Source: Sphaerolaimus hirsutus
Taxonomy: Eukaryota; Nematoda; Chromadorea; Monhysterida; Sphaerolaimidae
Assembly: GCA_964036195.1 (NCBI GenBank)
Contig: OZ038459.1
Span: 21,883,206-21,947,205, forward strand
DNA: 64,000 nucleotides
Direction of reading: 5' to 3'
Shown: one piece after another, positions 57,213-64,000 of the stretch
Layout: each line of letters starts with the position of its first letter
How positions within the stretch are numbered: position 1 is the stretch's first letter
Program-made: the position numbers and the translations under genes
The notes under the pieces: model-generated
What the model was told of the DNA's origin: nothing
Databases searched by the model: none
Seen by the model: the letters and a program-made list of their open reading frames with translations, nothing else

Positions 57213-60200
57213 ACAAAATGTGCTAGTAACTCTGCAACGAGACATTGAGAATAAGGTAATTACTGAGCCTAGAGAGGCTGCACAGCGATTGGATAATTAT
57301 CTGTTTGAATTGACTAGGCTTGGCCTTCGCCCAAAAAACCCCTCAATTGCAAAGTCAACATTTAAGGTACCATTTGAAAAACCGAGATTTGCCCGCAATT
57401 CCACAATACAATGTAATTATTGCAAAAAAATGGGGCACAAAGAGGACAGTTGTTTTTCGAAGAAAAATAATGATAATAAAAAATTACCCCCAACTGCAGG
57501 TTACAGTGGAGTAAAGAGTTTTGGCCCGTCTGCAACACACAACACAACACTGAAACCACAAGTGTCTTCAATGAAAGGGCCATTGGCATACAAAGTGCAT
57601 GCAAATTTGGTGAATTTGGTGGACAATGTGAAACACTTATCAGAGTGCCTGCAAACTGCCTTTGTTAGTGACACTCCGATTACGTTAAATACTGATATTG
57701 ATGATAAAAAGTTAATTTTGTGCCAAAAATCCTTGCAGTGCACAGAGACCGAGGTCACAGAATCGCCAGCGAATTCAGATAATGAGGGCACACTGGAAAA
57801 TAAGAGTGCTAAATCGGAAAGTGGTGAGTTTCTTTCACCACTATTTGATGTCAAAAACAGATCAAAAGCAAGACATTCAAACCATTCCCCTTCACAGACA
57901 CCCTTGCCAATGAAACTCTTGATGATAATGGCAATGTTGATGCAAATTTTGGTGAAATCGTGCCAGGATTTATGGAATAAATCCTCTTGTCTTTTGAAAG
58001 GATTCAGTACCATTTTAAATGTGATTTTCAATGTTGCAGAATTTTTCCATGGTGCATTTTACAATTCAATAATCCATAGATATGTGAATTATTGTAGATT
58101 TTACTTTACTAGTTTACAATATAAAGCTCTAGTAAATGTATATAAATATAATTTGACGGACATCAAAACTAATTTGATAATGGCACCAATTACTCTTTTT
58201 GGACATTTATGTACATCAGTAATCGATACGGGCGCAACAAGGAGTATCATTAGCAAAAACATTTTGGTAAAAATTCTAGAGGCTGTAAAAATACGAACTC
58301 CACTTTCAAAATTGCTAAAGCCAGCAAATGTAGTTATACATCATGCTGGAGGGACAGTTTCACCAGAACAGATAAAACAAATATCCATCCCAGTAACACA
58401 TACCGATTTAAATGGAGTCACCTATCAAAAAATAGTTTCTTTTTTGGTAAATTTATCTGCAAATGCAACAAACAAAATTTTGATTGGTTTGGATTTGCTA
58501 CCACATATGAACTTCATTGGAACTATAAAAAACCATTTTAAGAATAAACTTTTGTCACAAACATCATTACATGCAACACAAAAAATTATGATTAATTCAA
58601 AAAAGCCCTTGAAGTCGCAATCAAAAAATAAGAAAATTCGAAAATTGCATAAACAAGAAAATATGATTTCGCTGTCGGAACCATACATTTTGCAACCTAA
58701 TTCAGTTACTAAAATTAATTTTGTGCTGCAAAATATTGTCCAAAATAAATCTTCTTTGTCAGGAATTTGTGAATTTTCAGTTTTTCAGAAAAATAACCCT
58801 TGGTTAGATATATATGATATCTATTTATCTGAGTGTAATGATAGCACATTACAAACTGTTGTCTTAAATAACACAAACACAACAATACAATTGAAAACTA
58901 ATGTGAAAATTGGCGAATTTCACCCAACAAATAAAATTTATAATTTTGTTCATCAGGACTCAATCAAAATTGATGATTTCATTGCAGTGGCAGATAAAAA
59001 ACCACCTGACTTCGTTCCTGCAAAACCAGATTTTCCTTTGAAACAAAGTGAAAGATACCACTATATAAAGGAAAATTTACCATCCAAGGACATGTTCAAA
59101 CTTTCATGTGATCAAAGGTGTACTTTTGAAAATCTTATTAGAAATTTCCATGATGTTTTCTCATGTGGAGAATTTGATGTAGGGTGTACTTCTCTGGTCG
59201 CACATTTTATAAGAATTGACCCTTCACAAAAGCCAATAAAACAGGCCGTTCGTTATGAAGCACCCCAAAAACGACCATATATACAATCAACCATTGAACA
59301 GATGCTAGCTAGAGGGATAATAGAACCCTGTGATTCACCGTGGGCCAGCCCCATAAATGTGGTCAGAAAAGGTGAAAATGATTGGAGACTTACAGTAGAC
59401 TACAGACTAGTAAACTTAATCTCACAAGTGCAATCTTATCCATTGCCACAAATAGGCCATATATTAACAGAATTGGCTGGTAGAAAAGTTTTCACTTCTT
59501 TGGATCTCAAACATGGATTTTACAATTTACCACTTGGAGATGAACAAACGAAAGACACAACAGCTTTTGTTTGCAGCATGGGACAATTTAGATTTTTGCG
59601 ATGTCCCATGGGAGCCTGTGGAAGCCCAGCGTCTTTTCAGAGATTAATGAATGTTATGTTAAGAGGATTAGTCCAACCTCACGAAGCCTCAAGGCCATGG
59701 GTTCGAAGTTATCTAGATGATCTATTAATCACTACAGACACAATTGATTCCCATTTGTTGGCAATAGAAAAAATTTTCAAACGATTACGATGGGCTGGTT
59801 TGAAATTAGGGCCGAAAAAATGCCTCTTTTTGGTCCATAAATTACGATATTTAGGACATGACATCGATTCAAATGGAATAAAACCAGCTTTTGATAGAGT
59901 AAAAGCTGTATTGGACCAACCAGAACCACAATCTATGCAAGATTTACGTAGATTCTTAGGAAAAACAACATATTTCAGTCATTTCATTCCCTGTTATGCA
60001 GACATTTCAGCATCTCTATACCATGCTATATCTGGAAAATTTCCAAAAAAGGGAATCACACCTTTGAATTGGACACATGACATGAAAACATCATGGAATT
60101 TATTAAAAAATGCCTTGACAAATCCACCATGTTTGGCACACCCAAAATATGATGGACGTGAATTTTTCATTCAAACTGATGCATGCAGGTATGGCTTAGC

Positions 60201-61812
60201 AGCAGTTTTATTGCAGAAAGATGATAATTCAAAATTTCATCCATTGGCATTCATTAGCAAACGTGTTCATGCAGAATATCGAAATTGGAGTGCAGCCATG
60301 CTTGAAGCATTAGCCGTAGCATATGCCTGTCGGCGCTTTTCACCAATCATAGATGGCCAAAAAATTGTCATACAAACAGATAATTCAGGCATTGTACAAG
60401 CGTACAAATCACCAAATGTGTCCATTTTGGAACGCTGGTCTATGTACCTACAAAATACCATAACCAGAATAGAACATCGACCAGCAAATATGAACAAAAT
60501 TGCTGATCAATTAAGCAGAAACCCTATCGACATAAATGACAGTGAAGATGAAAAGCTATTGTCAGAAGTAGCTGATTTAATCGATACCATCCCAGGCATA
60601 AACAACACAGAAACAATTTTCACAGCCGAAACTGATCCAATCAAACCTTTCTCATGGGAAAAAGAACAAACAAAAGACCCAGAAATTCTGAAATATAAAA
60701 CCAGTATTCAAAATGGACACACTTTTGACAATGCCTGTATTATTCAAAATGTAGTTCATGTTTTAACCCCCTATCATAAAAACAATTTTGTTAAATGGAT
60801 CCCTCAACACATGAAACATGCATTTTTGGCACAAGCACATGCTGGCTTATATGGTTCCCATGGTGGAGTTGAAAAAACTCTAGCTTTACTGACAAAATAT
60901 GGTGCTTGGCCGAATATGAAATCTGATATAATAAAATACTGCCAACACTGTTCAGATTGCCATCGTTTCAAAATTCACAAACATGGCAAAGCACCCTTGT
61001 TATCAACACCTACACCATCAGAACCATTCAACACTGTGCATATTGACATCACCGAACTTCCCAAAATCCAAAAATTTAAATATTTATTGGTAGTTGTTTG
61101 CGCTCTAACAAGATATGCTGTTACCATTCCACTGACTACCCGAAAATCGGACACAATTATAAAATTGCTGAAAAAACATTTTTTCCATGTTTATGGAATG
61201 CCAGAAAAAATTATAACCGATAACGGACCTGAATTTATGTCAAGAAAATTTTCTTCAATGTGTTCAGAATTTGATATTCAACACATTACTGGGCAAACTT
61301 ATCATCCACAAACAAATGGCATTGCAGAGCGCACTATACAATCAATTTGCAACATTTTGCGTATTTTTCCAAATACAGAATCTTGGGTACAAAATATTTC
61401 TCTAGCAACTCTAAAATATAATATGGCTGCAAATACCATTACCAAATATCCACCGTTTTTACTAATCTACCATCGACTACCGAGAATAAATCATTTTTCT
61501 AATTCAATTTTAAGTGCAGAAAATCCGCAGAAATTATGGAGATTTGCTGAATTAAACACAGAAATGGCAAAAAAGAAATACATTTCTTGGTTTAACAATA
61601 AACGCTCTGTTAAAATTCTAGACAAAATTATTCCAGGAAATATGGTAATGATGAAAAACGTTTCCGATAAAAAATTATCAGAAAAATATTTAGGCCCATT
61701 TCTTGTTATTTCAATCAAAAATAATCAAGCCACTTTAGCGAATCCTTCATTGAACAATAAACAGTTCAATTCGCGAATCGAAAATCTTTATCAAATTCCA
61801 CAAGAAATTTGA
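57127..61812 (+). CDS. gag end plus pol of retrotransposon 2 (Ty3/gypsy type)
   Basis: One open frame of about 1560 codons. The first part is the C-terminus of gag, with a CCHC knuckle 'CNYCKKMGHKEDSC' (about 57411). Then come protease 'VIDTGATRS' (about 58220), reverse transcriptase with 'SYLDDLL' (about 59708), RNase H ('QTDACRYG', 'QTDNSG'), and integrase with the HHCC region (about 60835-60965) and catalytic motifs 'HIDITEL', 'TDNGPEF', 'AERTIQS'. It ends with a GPF-like 'LGPFLVI' module. All catalytic motifs are present and there is no env. AT-rich codon use matches the host, unlike element 1. The activity of this copy is doubtful because of the gag frameshift and missing 3' LTR. Confidence 0.9.
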   Translation: MSIKKRPQEEQNFCILIRFVLGVKRELFEQNVLVTLQRDIENKVITEPREAAQRLDNYLFELTRLGLRPKNPSIAKSTFKVPFEKPRFARNSTIQCNYCKKMGHKEDSCFSKKNNDNKKLPPTAGYSGVKSFGPSATHNTTLKPQVSSMKGPLAYKVHANLVNLVDNVKHLSECLQTAFVSDTPITLNTDIDDKKLILCQKSLQCTETEVTESPANSDNEGTLENKSAKSESGEFLSPLFDVKNRSKARHSNHSPSQTPLPMKLLMIMAMLMQILVKSCQDLWNKSSCLLKGFSTILNVIFNVAEFFHGAFYNSIIHRYVNYCRFYFTSLQYKALVNVYKYNLTDIKTNLIMAPITLFGHLCTSVIDTGATRSIISKNILVKILEAVKIRTPLSKLLKPANVVIHHAGGTVSPEQIKQISIPVTHTDLNGVTYQKIVSFLVNLSANATNKILIGLDLLPHMNFIGTIKNHFKNKLLSQTSLHATQKIMINSKKPLKSQSKNKKIRKLHKQENMISLSEPYILQPNSVTKINFVLQNIVQNKSSLSGICEFSVFQKNNPWLDIYDIYLSECNDSTLQTVVLNNTNTTIQLKTNVKIGEFHPTNKIYNFVHQDSIKIDDFIAVADKKPPDFVPAKPDFPLKQSERYHYIKENLPSKDMFKLSCDQRCTFENLIRNFHDVFSCGEFDVGCTSLVAHFIRIDPSQKPIKQAVRYEAPQKRPYIQSTIEQMLARGIIEPCDSPWASPINVVRKGENDWRLTVDYRLVNLISQVQSYPLPQIGHILTELAGRKVFTSLDLKHGFYNLPLGDEQTKDTTAFVCSMGQFRFLRCPMGACGSPASFQRLMNVMLRGLVQPHEASRPWVRSYLDDLLITTDTIDSHLLAIEKIFKRLRWAGLKLGPKKCLFLVHKLRYLGHDIDSNGIKPAFDRVKAVLDQPEPQSMQDLRRFLGKTTYFSHFIPCYADISASLYHAISGKFPKKGITPLNWTHDMKTSWNLLKNALTNPPCLAHPKYDGREFFIQTDACRYGLAAVLLQKDDNSKFHPLAFISKRVHAEYRNWSAAMLEALAVAYACRRFSPIIDGQKIVIQTDNSGIVQAYKSPNVSILERWSMYLQNTITRIEHRPANMNKIADQLSRNPIDINDSEDEKLLSEVADLIDTIPGINNTETIFTAETDPIKPFSWEKEQTKDPEILKYKTSIQNGHTFDNACIIQNVVHVLTPYHKNNFVKWIPQHMKHAFLAQAHAGLYGSHGGVEKTLALLTKYGAWPNMKSDIIKYCQHCSDCHRFKIHKHGKAPLLSTPTPSEPFNTVHIDITELPKIQKFKYLLVVVCALTRYAVTIPLTTRKSDTIIKLLKKHFFHVYGMPEKIITDNGPEFMSRKFSSMCSEFDIQHITGQTYHPQTNGIAERTIQSICNILRIFPNTESWVQNISLATLKYNMAANTITKYPPFLLIYHRLPRINHFSNSILSAENPQKLWRFAELNTEMAKKKYISWFNNKRSVKILDKIIPGNMVMMKNVSDKKLSEKYLGPFLVISIKNNQATLANPSLNNKQFNSRIENLYQIPQEI

Positions 61813-62068
61813 ACTTTATTATATTTTCACACAAAAATTCGTAGCCTTTAGAAATAGCAACATAAAACGTCAACACAAAAAAGCAACACAAAAAAGCACT
61901 AAGATTTTTAAAAATAATCAAAAACTCAAGCTAACTAAATTCAAGCAACTACTTTCAAACAACTATTTTAGAGCGACTAGTACATATCAACTAGCAACTA
62001 AAAATTCGCGCCAAAACTTACTCGGAACACAAAAAACGGTCAAAACTGCGCCTTTTAAACCAATCAAT
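61813..62068. other. A-rich 3' flank of retrotransposon 2
   Basis: Contains 'aacacaaaaaagcaacac'-type repeats. No 3' LTR resembling 55697-55845 is visible, and the minus-strand gene's stop follows at 62069. Confidence 0.45.
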
Positions 62069-63566
62069 CTACACCACCTTATCAAAATCTCCGTAAACTG
62101 GCGCCATGTAAACATCACCTTCATTGGAGCCAGCCTGGTGGGTTCCAACTGTTCCAATTTCATGAGCAAAATGAGTGCTTTGCACATATCCATTCTGTTT
62201 TTGAAAATAGAAAAACGATGAATTGTTCTCTTTCAAATAGCGCGATTCTTTGTCCAAGAATTGCATTCGATCGTGGTGCAACAGCATTTTCAGCAGCCCC
62301 TTGAATTCGACGTTCTGAAAAAATAAACATAGTTTATCACCAATTCTAAAAAGAAAAATTTGAAAATTTCACTTAAAATAAAATTTAAAAGAAAAATTAC
62401 TAACTACATCAGCACTTACAACATTCTCCATGAAACTGTCTCGCTCAAATCCAATAAACGACAACATCGAAATTTTTCGTTGTTCGAAACTACAAATTTT
62501 CAAGATGGTTCCAAATGTTTTGCATGGAATTTTAGCACATTGATTCACTATCGTGATCTGTAAAAGAACACCAACATTTTAAAGTCCGAAGTCCAAAGTC
62601 TAAAGTAAATTTGAATAAATCACTGACTTTACACCCATATCGGCTACTCGGATAAATATTCAACATGTCCAAATCAGATATGGCCCTAGATTGAAATGCG
62701 TTGCAACAATCCCGGGCGCAACATTCAATCCACAATGTGCGCGAGGGAACTTGGACGGAGTCGAACAGACAGATCGGTTTGCAAATGTCATTTAACCGGA
62801 AATATGTCTGCAAATTTTACAGCTGTCAGGTATTGTTCACTTTTGATATCACAATGTCAATTATATGTTTAAAAACATAAATGTCAACTACCATAAATGT
62901 CAAACACACAAAAAACATACCTGCGGCTGGCAAAATTCCACAACTTCAACATTATACCCATAGGGACTTTTGCAAATAGCCTCGTCAGAAGTAATGCGCT
63001 TCGCATGATCGGCATCAGAAAAATCAACCATACGAATATAAATTTCATCGATCTTTCCCGAAAGACGAGCACCAATTACCTAAAATAAAATAACAGATTA
63101 TAAATTTTTATAACCATAAAATATTAAAAAGATGAACCTCTCTAAATGGAGAGCATTCCAAATATCCCAAAACATCCCAAAAATGTTCTAGAATGTTCCA
63201 AATGTCCCAAAGCGTTCCAAAATAGAAATTCATGCTGAACCGCAAATTGAAAATCAACAAAACAACGAGCAAAATAACAAACTTGAGCCTTTTCGTACGA
63301 CGACAAAATCACACGAGCAGCGTCGGACAACATCATTTTATCAATATGACACCCATTTTTGAGCCACAGTTCTGGAGTGATACGAATCTGTCCGTCAGAC
63401 CAGAATTCATCACAATTCGGATGGGGAACTCTTTTCTCCAGTTCCCGACGCGCCAAATCCTTCAACGTCGGACAACCTAGAAAATAAATATTTAAATTAA
63501 AATCTATATTTTAATATTCATTAAAATAAGCCCTAAAAACAGACTTTCTAGCGTAGAAACATCCAT
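62069..63566 (-). CDS. Unknown 312-aa protein, six exons
   Basis: Minus-strand exons 63566-63545, 63476-63283, 63079-62921, 62807-62628, 62557-62420 and 62314-62069; GT-AG, phases consistent, 939 nt including TAG. Exon 1 encodes only seven codons plus one base. The protein has no signal peptide or membrane segment. Cysteines concentrate in exon 4 (a CC...CC arrangement, 'CCARDCC') and exon 5, possibly metal- or disulfide-linked. The C-terminal exon is aromatic-rich with 'HEIGTVGTHQAG'. The family is not recognised. The intron 63080-63282 contains 'gttctagaatgttcc' inverted repeats. It is head-to-head with the gene at 63727. Confidence 0.84.
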
Positions 63567-63726
63567 TTTCGCAACAGACAATTCAAATTCAAAATTTTTC
63601 TTTTTTCAGAAAAAATAAAAACTGGATACGGTCGGTCTTTTCCACTTCCGCGTTAAACAGTAAATAAGTAACAATATAACAGGAAAAAACTTTTAAATTG
63701 CAAAAAATATCTGTTGGAAATAAAAC
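63567..63726. promoter_or_regulatory. Likely bidirectional promoter (160 bp)
   Basis: It separates the start codons of two divergent genes. It contains a GC-richer island, 'gtcggtcttttccacttccg', in AT-rich surroundings. Promoter function is inferred from position only. Confidence 0.45.
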
Positions 63727-64000
63727 ATGGACCAACAACAAAGCAATAAAAAATTAGAACAACAAATCTTCAATGGTTTTTGTTTTACGGTCCGGCAACA
63801 TGTAAACACATGCCGACGGTGTGGCCCGTTTCTGAAAGAGATTTGCGCAGAAGTGGTTAAGAGAGAAGACCAAAACAAAGTGCTGGCATCGAAATTGTTG
63901 AACTCCAAAGATCAGTTTGATAAATTGAATGCAACTCATGAAAAATGTGACATCATCAAACGGGAATTTGACATTTTGAAAGAAAAACTGCATCAGGTCT
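63727..64000 (+). CDS. Partial unknown coiled-coil protein, N-terminus (window end)
   Basis: ATG at 63727 opens a frame that stays open to the window edge (91 codons seen). It has a CxxC pair 'CRRCGPFL' near residue 29 and then a heptad-like, Lys/Glu-rich helix typical of a coiled coil. No signal peptide. The gene probably continues beyond 64000; no donor is seen before the end. Family unknown. Confidence 0.7.
   Translation, partial: MDQQQSNKKLEQQIFNGFCFTVRQHVNTCRRCGPFLKEICAEVVKREDQNKVLASKLLNSKDQFDKLNATHEKCDIIKREFDILKEKLHQV

Noticed and set aside
61813-62068. Envelope-like gene after pol of retrotransposon 2
   Set aside because: No open frame follows pol before the host gene on the other strand.
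1-64000. tRNA or rRNA genes
   Set aside because: No cloverleaf with box A/B or rRNA core sequence was recognised by eye; a covariance-model scan would be decisive.

Overview
The window looks like the nuclear genome of an animal, probably an invertebrate with compact genes. It is AT-rich apart from one GC-rich retrotransposon array. Almost every host gene I could build is multi-exon with GT-AG introns, many of them only 35-90 nt. Neighbouring genes can be very close: two convergent stop codons lie about 42 bp apart near 20740, and two divergent start codons are 160 bp apart near 63650. I saw no operon-style bacterial genes, rRNA, tRNA or CRISPR. A larvacean-like tunicate or another compact metazoan would fit, but the species cannot be decided from the sequence.

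Layout. 1-23.5 kb is gene-rich: an unknown 254-aa protein (minus), an unknown 202-aa protein (plus), a very large repeat-built, N-glycosylation-rich membrane protein (minus, about 5.2-11.8 kb), a small type I membrane protein (minus), a 146-aa protein (minus), two lysine-rich or zinc-ribbon-like proteins (plus, 15.9-19.4 kb), a partial gene (plus) and three tandem paralogous genes of 172-200 aa (minus, 20.8-23.5 kb). None belongs to a family I can name. 23.5-30.3 kb and 33.8-42.5 kb are repeat islands made of nested foldback (inverted-repeat) elements, GC-rich simple repeats and a 390-bp satellite. A seven-transmembrane, rhodopsin-GPCR-like receptor sits between them (30342-33733). 42.5-55.7 kb is a head-to-tail array of one Ty3/gypsy-type LTR retrotransposon: one copy with a full gag and two 5'-truncated copies, all cut in integrase or RNase H. 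55.7-61.8 kb is a second, AT-rich Ty3/gypsy element with one gag frameshift. 62.0-64.0 kb returns to host genes: a six-exon 312-aa gene (minus) and a divergent gene that runs off the window.

Main observation. Two introns of the receptor gene are, from the GT to the AG, nothing but two copies of the same short inverted-repeat element. Removing each restores a continuous frame (both phase 0) and a sensible 7-TM protein. This is the signature of introner-like elements, meaning transposons that create introns. A third copy lies outside genes at 37986-38231. More generally, nearly every long intron in the window is largely filled by a foldback element, and in the 202-aa gene the end of exon 1 is itself an inverted copy of the end of the following intron.

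All exon models were made by hand from reading-frame continuity, splice dinucleotides and phase. No transcript or homology search was available.
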